Assembly (NCBI RefSeq): GCF_000621585.1
Contig: NZ_JHXY01000024.1
Span: 1 to 48,298, forward strand
Direction: 5' to 3'
DNA: 48,298 nt
Origin: [Eubacterium] cellulosolvens LD2006
Lineage (GTDB): Bacteria > Bacillota > Clostridia > Lachnospirales > Lachnospiraceae
Of the stretch, positions 1 to 7,896 are shown one piece after another. The translations under genes were made by a program, and so were the position numbers. Position 1 is the stretch's first letter. Every line of letters begins with the position of its first letter. The notes below the pieces were generated by a model. That model was not told the origin of the DNA, searched no databases, and saw only the letters and a list, made by a program, of their open reading frames with translations.

Positions 1-134
1 TAGGCAAGAATACAGCTGCGATAAAACAGTATATTCAGAATCAACTGAAGGAAGATTTGGAATATGATCAGATGTCGTTAGTAGAGTATATCGACCCGTT
101 TACGGGTGAGCCGGTAAAGAAGAACAAGAAATAA
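1..134 (+). CDS. tnpA: IS200/IS605-family transposase TnpA, C-terminal fragment (cut by window edge)
   Basis: An open frame enters from the left edge and stops with TAA at 132-134. The last 43 residues include YIQNQ, then YDQMSL, then EYIDPFTGEP and a basic KKNKK tail. From family knowledge, a C-terminal YIxNQ helix followed by DPFTG resembles HUH (Y1) transposases of IS200/IS605 elements in Clostridia. The catalytic HUH and Tyr motifs lie outside the window, so the family call rests on the tail alone. The hairpin-rich stretch that follows immediately is what is expected at the right end of such an element. The gene points at the 3' end of the neighbouring polysaccharidase gene. Confidence 0.6.
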   Translation, partial: GKNTAAIKQYIQNQLKEDLEYDQMSLVEYIDPFTGEPVKKNKK

Positions 135-348
135 GCCACTTGGAGTGGCCGTGGGAAGTCAAAGCAAACCAGCAAGCCCCTTATGGGGCTGCGCCGGAGT
201 AAGGAAGCACTGAAAAAGCCCCTTTAAGGGGCAGCTGTGTATGTGGTGCAGTAGGCAGACCTTCAGTGCGCCTTCCGGGCGCAAGCAGGTAATAGTCCCT
301 TATAGGGACTGAGCAGGCCACCGGCTAAGCCGGTGGTCCTGACTTATA
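135..348 (+). mobile_element. Hairpin-rich right end of the IS200/IS605-like element
   Basis: Six short perfect hairpins follow the transposase stop codon, at 135-149, 175-190, 218-232, 268-282, 294-310 and 318-336. Three of them (175-190, 218-232, 294-310) have related stems built on AGCCCC/GGGGCT or AGTCCC/GGGACT with TA-rich loops. The last is the strongest, CCACCGGC-TAA-GCCGGTGG. IS200/IS605 elements end in subterminal hairpins recognised by TnpA as single-stranded DNA, and the last hairpin is the best candidate. The other five are more than the family needs and may belong to a transcribed structured RNA. The element appears to end just before the stop codon of the next gene at 360; the exact cleavage site cannot be seen. 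Confidence 0.55.
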
Positions 349-359
349 ATCCGTCTCTG

Positions 360-3300
360 TTATACCAGTCCCTGGCGTTTCAGATCGTCAGCCACAAGCT
401 TCGCGATGGTCTTCGCGCCTTTTTCCGTAAAATGGGTCTGATCCGTATTTCCGTTTCCGGTGGAGATCATATGGTAGGTGTAGGCTTCATTGTAGCCCAC
501 CTGGTTGTAATGATCCGCGGAAAGGGTATTCAGATCCACCAGCGGAACCCGATAGTACTCGGAAAGTCTTCTGCATGCATCGCACCATCTTCCGTAAGTT
601 CCACGAAACTTTCCGTCGGTCTGCGCCTTCAGACCGATGACCGTCGTCACGATGATCGGTTTCGCGCCTTTGGCCAGCGCTCCGTTGATGAACTTCTCCA
701 TATAGTATTCATAGCTGCCGGCCGTTCCGGGAATCGTTCCGCAGGGCGGCGCATACCGCTCGGTTTTGGTCGAGGCGGAATCGTTGATTCCGAACTGCAC
801 CAGCAGATAATCTCCCGGCTGGATTTGATCCAGAATGGTCTGCAGCCTTCCCTCTTCCACAAAACTCTTGGAGCTCCGTCCCGCCATGGCGTGATTGTTC
901 ACCCGGTTATTGGAAGGAATGAAATCCGCCAGGTGTGCGCCCCAGCCCTGCTGAGGTGCATATCTGGATGAATAGGTCTGTACCGTGGAGTCTCCTGCGA
1001 TCCAGATGGTGCGGGACTTCGTTGGATCCGGCTTCTCTGTCGGCGACGGAGAAGGTTCCACATAGGGTTCCGGCACCGGCTCATCCGTCCACTCGTAACT
1101 CAGGAAGTCGAAGTTCGGTCCTCCGTCGGAGGTGACAGAAGTCATAGCCACTGCATTGATTCCCTTGCGGAGTGGAAGAACGATCGAACGCTCCTTCCAC
1201 TGGGTCCAGGCTCCTGTTCCGGAAAAACTCTGCATCCAGACGTCTGTTCCCCCGTTCACCCTGACTTTCATCTTGCGGTCAACGGTGGTTCCGTTTGCGT
1301 GACGGAAGGTACAGAGATAGTTGCCCTCCTCCGGAACAATGATCCGCCATTCCACAGAGCTTCCAACTTTGTTGTCCAGATTCAGGTAGGCACGTCCCGT
1401 GAAACCTGCGTTTGTCGTCTCCTCGACACCCTCGGTGTAATTCTGATCGATGGCAAAAACACTGCCGGAGGCTGCAACCTGCGTCTCCGTTTTTACCTGT
1501 AATGCGCACCCGGGAATCAGGCTGCCCTTTCCGGAGAACTCCTCCTCAAGATCCAGATCCGTGTAACGTACTTTCTGTTTCCCGTAGGTCACCGGAAGCA
1601 GCTCCCACTTCTGACAATCGTGATCGTTCCACTGATACTGCTGTACATTTCCTCCCGCGGTGATCCGGGCGTTTCCGATTTCCACGCAGGATTTATCCCT
1701 GGAAGATCTGGTTACGATCTCATAGGTGCCGTTGTGGTTGTCCACGAACTTGAAGTACTGATTGCTGTATCCGTTCTTCTCGGCAATGTTGATATTCGTG
1801 CCGTCATTTGCGTTTGCGCAGTCCAGCAGATAGGTGTTTCCGTCACCTAAAGCGGAGTAGATATAATAATAGCCCCAGTTCACTTCCCGAAGGAACCACA
1901 CCTGATGCTGCAGCGGCGCGGAAGGATCTCCGCCCCACTGATCCACGTTGGCTCCGGCTTTTGCCTCGCCGTTCTCTACCTCCATGTAGCGTCCGGAATT
2001 GACATTCCGGATCATGTAGGCCTTTGTGGTATCCATCTCTGCTCCCACCCGGTTTCCATCCGCATCCGGCGGTGCCGGGTTTGCTGTGGGTGTGGGACCT
2101 GCCGTCGCCTTCGGAGTGGGCGCAGGCGTGCTCGTGGGCTTTTTCGTCGCTGTCGGAAGCGGTGTCGCCGTGGCTGCCGGCGCAGCTGTCGGAGTCGGAG
2201 CCGATGTCGCCGTAGGCACAGGTGTATTCGTCGGCTTTGGCGTCGCTGTAGGTGTCTTCACCTCACCGAATTCCACCGGTACCAGCTCCCACTTCTGACA
2301 GTCATGATCGTTCCACTGATACTGCTGTACATTGCTTCCCGCAGTCTTCAGGGCATTTCCGATCTCCACGCAGGACTTATCCTTTGAAGCCCTTGTTACG
2401 ATTTCATATGAAGCATCCCCGTTGTCCACAAACTTGAAATATGTGGTGGAATACCCGTGATCCTTCTGAATATCGATATTGGTGCCGTTATTGCCGTTTG
2501 CACAGTTCAGAAGATAGGTATTTCCGTCATCCAGGGCAGAATAAATGTAATAGTAGCCCCAGTTCACCTCTCTCAGATACCAGACCTGATTCGTCTGCGG
2601 TTTAGACGGATCGCCGCCCCACTGAATGACATTGGTTCCCTCGGCGCCGATGCCGCCCTCCACATCCAGGTACAGGCCGGAATTCCGGTTCCGGATCATA
2701 TAGGCCTTTGTGGTGTCCATCACCGCGCCGTTCCTGAGTCCGTCTCCGGAAGAAGGCGCAACTGTCGGCGTCGGCGTAGCCTTTGCTCCGGACGCTGTCA
2801 CCCCAAGGACATTCACAGGCGTGCGCTCCGGCAGAGCCCGATCCGAGCCAAGATAAAAGCTCTGATGTGCCGGCTGATTGTAGCCGCTCTGCTCCGCTGC
2901 CACCTGCATGCGGTACTGCGGATCCTGCATCAGGGTCGTCATTCTGTACTGTGTGCTCTCCGGCGTCGCAAAAATCCGCAGATGCTTATTGTCACTGGTT
3001 CGCAGCACCAGCTCTTCTCTCCAGTCTCCGAAGAGATCCGCTGTCAGGCAGGGCACAGCCTTTGTGCTGTTGTTGGATTCACAGCCATCTGCCGTAAAAA
3101 CAGCAGAGGCGCCTCTTTTTACCGAGTATTTCGTAATAGTGTTTCCATCCAGCAGTTCCCTCTCCAGATCTCCGTCCCAGTGAATCAGGAAGTTGATGGA
3201 CGGCCGGTTGGAAGCCACCGTTTTTCCGGCGCTGTCCACGACATCGTATCCGAGTCCCCAGTAGAGGGACCCCTTTACATCTGCCGTGATATTGTCCGCA

Positions 3301-4637
3301 CAGCACCTTCCGGTATCCTTTCCGCCGTCCCTGTGCCAGATCACAGAGCCGTTCTTCGCATCCAGAAGACTGATGCCGTAGGGTGAAACCTCGTGACAGA
3401 CAAAGGCCTCCAGGCCGGGTCTGTCGGGATCCAGATCTCCCACGTGCATAGCGTCTCCGTGTCCTTTTCCTGTACACCAGAGAGCCGTTCCGTCATCATC
3501 CAGACAGACGCCTCCCAGAACCAGTTCCTGCTTTCCGTCGCCGTCCACATCCGCAGGCATAGCGTTGTGGTTGCCGTTTCCGTAACCTTTGGCGGAAGAG
3601 TTGTTGCCGGTGTCAAAGCCCCAGCGTCTCACCAGTTTCTTGTTCTTCACATCAAAGGCCGCAGCCGTCATTCTGGTGTAGTAGCCTCTGACCGTCACCG
3701 CACTGGGATGGACACCGTCCAGATAGCATACTGCTCCCAGAAAACGATCTACCCTGTTTCCGTATTTATCCCCCCACTTGCTCACATCACCTCTGGGATA
3801 GGGGTAATCTACTGTATCCAGGGCTTTTCCCGTCTCTCCGTCGAAAAGGGTGTAGTATTCCGGTCCGCTCAGCACATAGCCGCTGCTGTTTCTGTAGTCC
3901 GCAGATGCATTGCCGATCACCTTTCCGGTTCCATCCACCGTTCCGTCCGCTGTCTTACAGGTCATCTCCGCCTTGCCGTCCAGATCGAAATCCGCCACAA
4001 GGAACTGCGTGTAATGCTGTCCCGCGCGGATGTTTCTTCCAAGGTCAATCCGCCACAGCCGCTCTCCCGTGAGCCTGTAGCAGTCGATAAACACATTGTC
4101 CGTATATCCGGACTTGGAATTGTCCTGAGAATTGCTCGGATCCCACTTGAGAATCAGCTCGTACTGCCCGTCTCCGTCCACGTCTCCGCAGGAACAGTCA
4201 TTGGGGGAGTAATTCGATCCCGGCTGTGAAAGCGGAATATCCAGATAACCCGTTCCGCTCTTGAGTGTGCAGGTATCCGATCCGGTCACAGTGCCGCCTG
4301 CAAGTGTATCCACCCGGTAAACAGAAGAACTCTGTCCTTCTGCATCCAAAAAGCAGGTAGCCTGCCCGCTCTGGCTTGTATAAATCAACCGACCATCTCT
4401 GTACAGACGGTATACCGCATCTGCCGGATCGTTGGCCAGCACCCGCCAGCTCACCAGCATGCCCTTGCCCGTTCCGAAGGCAGCGATTCCCCTGTCCAGG
4501 TGTTCCACCATGTAATTTCCAGTAGCAGCCTCTGCCGTCCACGTGCCGGCCTCCATTCCCGCACCTACAGACGTGCATCCCACAACTGCAGCCGCCAGTA
4601 AGGCAGCCGCCCTTCTCCAAAAACTTCTCTTTCTCAT
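360..4637 (-). CDS. Secreted PL11 rhamnogalacturonan lyase fused to CBM13 x2, CBM35 and a CE12-type acetylesterase
   Basis: This 1425-residue protein should cut and deacetylate rhamnogalacturonan I, the branched backbone of pectin, outside the cell. The N-terminus is a signal peptide; VVGC around Cys21 could be a lipobox, so lipid anchoring is an alternative to simple secretion. Residues about 40-615 are a PL11 lyase (YesW/YesX type) with repeated acidic calcium-loop motifs such as DVDGDGQYE and DVDGDGKQE. Two ricin-type beta-trefoil CBM13 modules follow (about 630-790 and 862-1010), nearly duplicates of each other and joined by a long TP-rich linker. A CBM35-like module lies at about 1042-1185. 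An SGNH esterase closes the protein, with AGDST near 1216, GRSS, GINDS and DQTHF near 1400, as in rhamnogalacturonan acetylesterases. GGGGTG precedes the ATG. Lyase and esterase in one chain is the notable point. Confidence 0.88.
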   Translation of the reverse strand: MRKRSFWRRAAALLAAAVVGCTSVGAGMEAGTWTAEAATGNYMVEHLDRGIAAFGTGKGMLVSWRVLANDPADAVYRLYRDGRLIYTSQSGQATCFLDAEGQSSSVYRVDTLAGGTVTGSDTCTLKSGTGYLDIPLSQPGSNYSPNDCSCGDVDGDGQYELILKWDPSNSQDNSKSGYTDNVFIDCYRLTGERLWRIDLGRNIRAGQHYTQFLVADFDLDGKAEMTCKTADGTVDGTGKVIGNASADYRNSSGYVLSGPEYYTLFDGETGKALDTVDYPYPRGDVSKWGDKYGNRVDRFLGAVCYLDGVHPSAVTVRGYYTRMTAAAFDVKNKKLVRRWGFDTGNNSSAKGYGNGNHNAMPADVDGDGKQELVLGGVCLDDDGTALWCTGKGHGDAMHVGDLDPDRPGLEAFVCHEVSPYGISLLDAKNGSVIWHRDGGKDTGRCCADNITADVKGSLYWGLGYDVVDSAGKTVASNRPSINFLIHWDGDLERELLDGNTITKYSVKRGASAVFTADGCESNNSTKAVPCLTADLFGDWREELVLRTSDNKHLRIFATPESTQYRMTTLMQDPQYRMQVAAEQSGYNQPAHQSFYLGSDRALPERTPVNVLGVTASGAKATPTPTVAPSSGDGLRNGAVMDTTKAYMIRNRNSGLYLDVEGGIGAEGTNVIQWGGDPSKPQTNQVWYLREVNWGYYYIYSALDDGNTYLLNCANGNNGTNIDIQKDHGYSTTYFKFVDNGDASYEIVTRASKDKSCVEIGNALKTAGSNVQQYQWNDHDCQKWELVPVEFGEVKTPTATPKPTNTPVPTATSAPTPTAAPAATATPLPTATKKPTSTPAPTPKATAGPTPTANPAPPDADGNRVGAEMDTTKAYMIRNVNSGRYMEVENGEAKAGANVDQWGGDPSAPLQHQVWFLREVNWGYYYIYSALGDGNTYLLDCANANDGTNINIAEKNGYSNQYFKFVDNHNGTYEIVTRSSRDKSCVEIGNARITAGGNVQQYQWNDHDCQKWELLPVTYGKQKVRYTDLDLEEEFSGKGSLIPGCALQVKTETQVAASGSVFAIDQNYTEGVEETTNAGFTGRAYLNLDNKVGSSVEWRIIVPEEGNYLCTFRHANGTTVDRKMKVRVNGGTDVWMQSFSGTGAWTQWKERSIVLPLRKGINAVAMTSVTSDGGPNFDFLSYEWTDEPVPEPYVEPSPSPTEKPDPTKSRTIWIAGDSTVQTYSSRYAPQQGWGAHLADFIPSNNRVNNHAMAGRSSKSFVEEGRLQTILDQIQPGDYLLVQFGINDSASTKTERYAPPCGTIPGTAGSYEYYMEKFINGALAKGAKPIIVTTVIGLKAQTDGKFRGTYGRWCDACRRLSEYYRVPLVDLNTLSADHYNQVGYNEAYTYHMISTGNGNTDQTHFTEKGAKTIAKLVADDLKRQGLV

Positions 4638-4784
4638 TTACACCCCATACAATCTGTACGCCGGTTCAGACCCTCTTTCCCCGGTATACGAAAACCGCCG
4701 CTGCAGGAACGTTTTTTGATATTTTGTGTAGATTCTTGATGTTATTGTTTCTGTTTGCGACACAATATGATATATTTGCATATA

Positions 4785-4813
4785 ATTTAACATTTCCGTT
4801 AGTTTTGTGTCAA
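4785..4813 (-). promoter_or_regulatory. Putative promoter of the PL11-CE12 gene
   Basis: On the minus strand TTGACA (4808-4813) is followed after 17 bases by TTAAAT (4785-4790). The -35 box is perfect and the -10 box matches 4 of 6, leaving a leader of roughly 140 bases before the ATG. The region is strongly AT-rich. The rest of the 508-base gap up to 5145 holds the palindromic repeat and a terminator described separately; nothing else was recognised. Confidence 0.4.
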
Positions 4814-4883
4814 TGCTCCATTTGTTTTCGTATCATATTTTGTCAATTGTGTACAGCTGCGCGCCACGGGTTTTTCACGAACT

Positions 4884-4941
4884 CACGAGTCCCGCGGAGC
4901 GTTCTGTCTCATTGGAAATGCGAAGCAATTTCATATGAGAC
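4884..4941 (+). repeat. Dispersed palindromic element, copy 1
   Basis: The conserved block CCCGCGGAGCGTT (4891-4903) is followed by a palindrome at 4906-4941 with arms GTCTCAT and ATGAGAC around an inner AAATGCGAAGCAATTT stem. Seven bases (the U-tract of the GH5 terminator on the minus strand) separate it from that terminator stem. It is a short copy without the longer upstream modules of copies 3, 6 and 8. It lies 3' of the minus-strand GH5 gene and upstream of the PL11 gene. Confidence 0.8.
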
Positions 4942-4977
4942 AAAATAAGCCGGCACCTGCGAAATGCAGGTGCCGGC
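4942..4977 (-). terminator. Intrinsic terminator of the GH5 gene
   Basis: A perfect 12-bp GC-rich stem, GCCGGCACCTGC paired with GCAGGTGCCGGC across a five-base loop (4949-4977), is followed on the minus strand by TTATTTT. It closes the GH5 transcript about 170 bases beyond the stop codon. Confidence 0.85.
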
Positions 4978-5145
4978 ACAAACGTGTTCGGTTATGTATT
5001 ATGTTTCAGGTATTAATCTCTTTATTCAGTTTTTCTCTTTGTATTATTCACCACTTTCCTTCCGGGCGGCTGGTTCTTCCGCCTGTGGAAGCGAGGCTTT
5101 GATTGTCAGGGATACGCTGGTTCATTCGTGCTCCCCGGCTTTTGA

Positions 5146-7641
5146 TTACGGCAGGATCTTGCCGGATGTGATCGTACCGTCGAGATCCAGATCCTTGTAT
5201 GCTTTCTTTACCTTCGGTTTTGCCGTAGGCTTCGGTGTCGGTGTAGATGTCGGTCCCGGGGTAGGTGTGATCACCTTATCGCCGGTTACGGTAATCGTTC
5301 CCTCGAAGGTGTCGGTTCTTCCCCACTGTGTTACAGTGACCAGAAGCTTTGTGGTACCTTTCTTTCTTCCGAAGACATTTCCCTCGTCATCTACGGTTGC
5401 GATGGTGTCATCCTTCACATCGTAGGTTACAGTTACCGGTGAGTTCCACTCCGGCTCCATAACGCCTGTGATCTTGGATGCCGCTGTCTCGCCGGCCTCT
5501 ACCTCTACATCACTTACGACCGGTCTCTCAACAATGGCGAGATCGAAGCAGTTGAGCACTCTCTTGTCATAGCGATCCATGAAGTAGCCGATGACACCCT
5601 TGTCTACTTTGTCTGTGACAATCTCAATAGGAGCTGCCCAGGTGGTGTCTTTGAGGAGCTTCTCTGTATTTGTTCCCCAGCCGTTGTAGTAAATCTGTGC
5701 ATCTTCTACATGGTAGTCGTCGGGCATCTCTGTCTCACCGAGGTAGATCAGCACCTTGCTGCTGAATACCGGATCCTCGATCTCTCCCATTTCTTTGACA
5801 CCGTTGAAGGTGAGCTTGTCGCCCTTCTTGGTGTAGCTGATGAAATCTCTCTGACCGTCTACATACTTGATGAGAAGAACAATCTCTCCGTCTTTTGCCG
5901 GGCGCTCTCCCTCAAAGGTCTGTGTCTTCAGAAGAAGGGTTCCGTTGGTGTAATCCGGACGATAGCTGTTTCCGCACTCGAGGTATTTCCACCAGCTGGA
6001 GTTGGGTCCGATGAGACCGCCGTTCTGGAAGATGGAAACCTGCTCGATTCTTGCAGAGTTGTAGTTTACAGGAATTGTGATTCCGCCGGATACAGATCCC
6101 TCAACTTTCTCGTTCTCAGGATTGTATACCGGTTTTCCGTATTTCACCAGATACTGATGCCAGTCGCAGCCTGCGCTGAACTGGAATACAAGGTCAGCAG
6201 CGTATCCGTACTCATCCTTTTTCATGGCGTCATATGCTTTATTCACATAGGAAGCCTTCAGGGTGATGGTTGCGCTTGTCTTGTCGTAGGTGTACTCTTT
6301 TCCTTCGGTAAGGCCTTTGATGCCTTTGAATGTGTTTCCGTTCAGTGTGAGCGGGATCTCGATATCGTCGCTCTTGTCGTCTTTGAGATAGATCATATCC
6401 AGACCTGAGGCGTAGGATGATCTCTCTGTCATGCTCTTCTCAAGCATCTCTCCGAGGCGCTCAAGCTGCCAGTAGTATTTCGTTCTGTGCAGGAACTGTC
6501 CGTTGTCCCATACCATGATACAGATCTTGTACTGATCAGCCAGGTAGTTGATGTACTCATAGTATTTCAACTCCTCGCCAAGTTCCAGGACATCGGTGCC
6601 GGCGTCGTTTCCAAGCAGACCGTACTCACCGATGATTACGCCATAGCCCTTGTCGGTCAGAGATTCTTTCAGTCTGTCAAACATTGCTTTCGCGTACTCT
6701 CTGGGAGTCTTCTCTGTCTCGTCATCCGGACGAAGAAGCTCATCGAACATAGTACGTCCGAGGTTGGAGCTGAAGAGCCACTCACTGTAATAGTGAATGG
6801 TTACGATCAGGTTGGGATCATTCGGATAGCCGGACAGGAAGGACCAGTTCAGACGGTTCAGGTTGTCCTGGCTTGCTTCTGTGTTCAGAGTGGGAATGAT
6901 GATCATTCGCTTGTCGTTGTTTCCGCCGCTCTTACGGATGGTATCCACAGCTGCGCGGTTGATCTTGTCCAGCTTCTCGATCTCATTCACTTTGTTGAAC
7001 TGCGGCTCGTTGATCGTCTCGAAGGATACCAGCTCAGACTCGTCTTTGAAGTAATCTGCCAGCTGCTCCCAGAGTTTGATGAAGCCCTTGTACTCAGGAG
7101 ATGATGTGCTACCGTCCCAGTCTTTGAGCCAGATCCAGGAATCATGGTGGATGTTGACCATGACATAGATGCCCTGGCTGGTAGCCCAGTCTACAACCTC
7201 ACGATATCTCTTCAGCCAGTTGGGATCGATGGTGTAGTTCTCATCATATCTCTTCCAAAGAGTCAGAGGCATACGGATGGACTTGAAGCCCTTCTTGATG
7301 ACCGTATTGATCAGATCCTTTGTTACTTCCGGGTTTCCCCATGCGCGCTCACCGGTATCCTCAATTCCCGGTGTGGTGTCGACAGCGTCGAAGCTGTTTC
7401 CAAGGTTCCAGCCGCGGCCCATAAGTTCCACATATTCCTGTGAAGAATACTCTGTGAACGGCTGAATCTTGCGTGTGTTCTTTTCCTGCTTGTACTGGAC
7501 CGTTTCTTTCTCTGTGCCGGTCTCAGCTTTCGCGCCCTTGTCCGCAGCCGCGGCCCAGGCACTGCTGCTTCCGAACTGCGCAGTAGTCAGAACCACCGCC
7601 AGCGCGAGCAGGATTGCCAATAGTTTCCGTGTTCGTTTCAT
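5146..7641 (-). CDS. Secreted GH5 endo-glucanase with CBM_X2/CBM46-like modules and a Big2-like domain
   Basis: This 831-residue protein is a retaining beta-glycanase, most likely acting on cellulose, mixed-linkage glucan or xyloglucan. A signal peptide covers about residues 1-31. The GH5 barrel (about 60-390) shows GRGWNLGNSFDA, IRMPLTLW, VNIHHD, the acid/base Glu in ETINEPQ near 212 and the nucleophile Glu in IIGEYG near 336. Residues about 424-503 look like a CBM_X2 (Ig-like) module and about 510-700 like CBM46, the order known from Bacillus Cel5B-type GH5_4 enzymes. A Big2-like Ig domain (about 700-783) and a TP-rich linker follow. The protein ends in YKDLDLDGTITSGKILP, a motif that recurs in the neighbouring PL11 protein. 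GGAGGGG lies four bases before the ATG. Exact substrate and GH5 subfamily are inferences. Confidence 0.88.
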   Translation of the reverse strand: MKRTRKLLAILLALAVVLTTAQFGSSSAWAAAADKGAKAETGTEKETVQYKQEKNTRKIQPFTEYSSQEYVELMGRGWNLGNSFDAVDTTPGIEDTGERAWGNPEVTKDLINTVIKKGFKSIRMPLTLWKRYDENYTIDPNWLKRYREVVDWATSQGIYVMVNIHHDSWIWLKDWDGSTSSPEYKGFIKLWEQLADYFKDESELVSFETINEPQFNKVNEIEKLDKINRAAVDTIRKSGGNNDKRMIIIPTLNTEASQDNLNRLNWSFLSGYPNDPNLIVTIHYYSEWLFSSNLGRTMFDELLRPDDETEKTPREYAKAMFDRLKESLTDKGYGVIIGEYGLLGNDAGTDVLELGEELKYYEYINYLADQYKICIMVWDNGQFLHRTKYYWQLERLGEMLEKSMTERSSYASGLDMIYLKDDKSDDIEIPLTLNGNTFKGIKGLTEGKEYTYDKTSATITLKASYVNKAYDAMKKDEYGYAADLVFQFSAGCDWHQYLVKYGKPVYNPENEKVEGSVSGGITIPVNYNSARIEQVSIFQNGGLIGPNSSWWKYLECGNSYRPDYTNGTLLLKTQTFEGERPAKDGEIVLLIKYVDGQRDFISYTKKGDKLTFNGVKEMGEIEDPVFSSKVLIYLGETEMPDDYHVEDAQIYYNGWGTNTEKLLKDTTWAAPIEIVTDKVDKGVIGYFMDRYDKRVLNCFDLAIVERPVVSDVEVEAGETAASKITGVMEPEWNSPVTVTYDVKDDTIATVDDEGNVFGRKKGTTKLLVTVTQWGRTDTFEGTITVTGDKVITPTPGPTSTPTPKPTAKPKVKKAYKDLDLDGTITSGKILP

Positions 7642-7670
7642 TTTTCCCCTCCATATAGAATTTTCAGAAC

Positions 7671-7709
7671 ATTATACAGTAATTGCACCATATTTCGTTC
7701 TATGCAATT
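7671..7709 (-). promoter_or_regulatory. Candidate GH5 promoter with inverted repeat over the -35 region
   Basis: On the minus strand a perfect TATAAT (7671-7676) lies about 30 bases before the start codon, but the expected -35 position reads AACGAA. An inverted repeat, AATTGCA at 7681-7687 and TGCAATT at 7703-7709, straddles that -35 position. A good -10 with a poor -35 under a palindrome suggests, as inference, a promoter needing an activator. The surrounding 7642-7838 stretch is AT-rich with no gene. Confidence 0.35.
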
Positions 7710-7838
7710 AATTTTACCACAGCAGTCCAAATTAGTTGCACAATTTCGATATTTTTAGTAATTTTTTCATAAAATATCATATTATTAAGGTATAGGTTTT
7801 CGTAAACGAGTTTAGATTTTCGTAAAAACGGACAAAAA

Positions 7839-7873
7839 ATCGGCAAAAACGCGTGGAACGCATTTTTGCCGAT
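7839..7873 (-). terminator. Intrinsic terminator of the diguanylate cyclase gene
   Basis: ATCGGCAAAAATGCGT and ACGCGTTTTTGCCGAT form a long stem around TCC, followed on the minus strand by a run of T. It lies 24 bases beyond the GGDEF stop codon. Confidence 0.8.
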
Positions 7874-7896
7874 GAATCATTCTATCTATTCGTTTT

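Noticed and set aside
135-348. A CRISPR array suspected from the regularly spaced hairpins
   Set aside because: The hairpins differ in sequence and spacing and there is no constant repeat-spacer pattern; they fit an insertion-sequence end better.
1905-4229. Several plus-strand open frames inside the PL11-CE12 gene
   Set aside because: Their compositions (runs of Arg/Cys or Val/Gly) reflect the complement of TP-rich linkers and calcium loops; no ribosome sites or families were seen.
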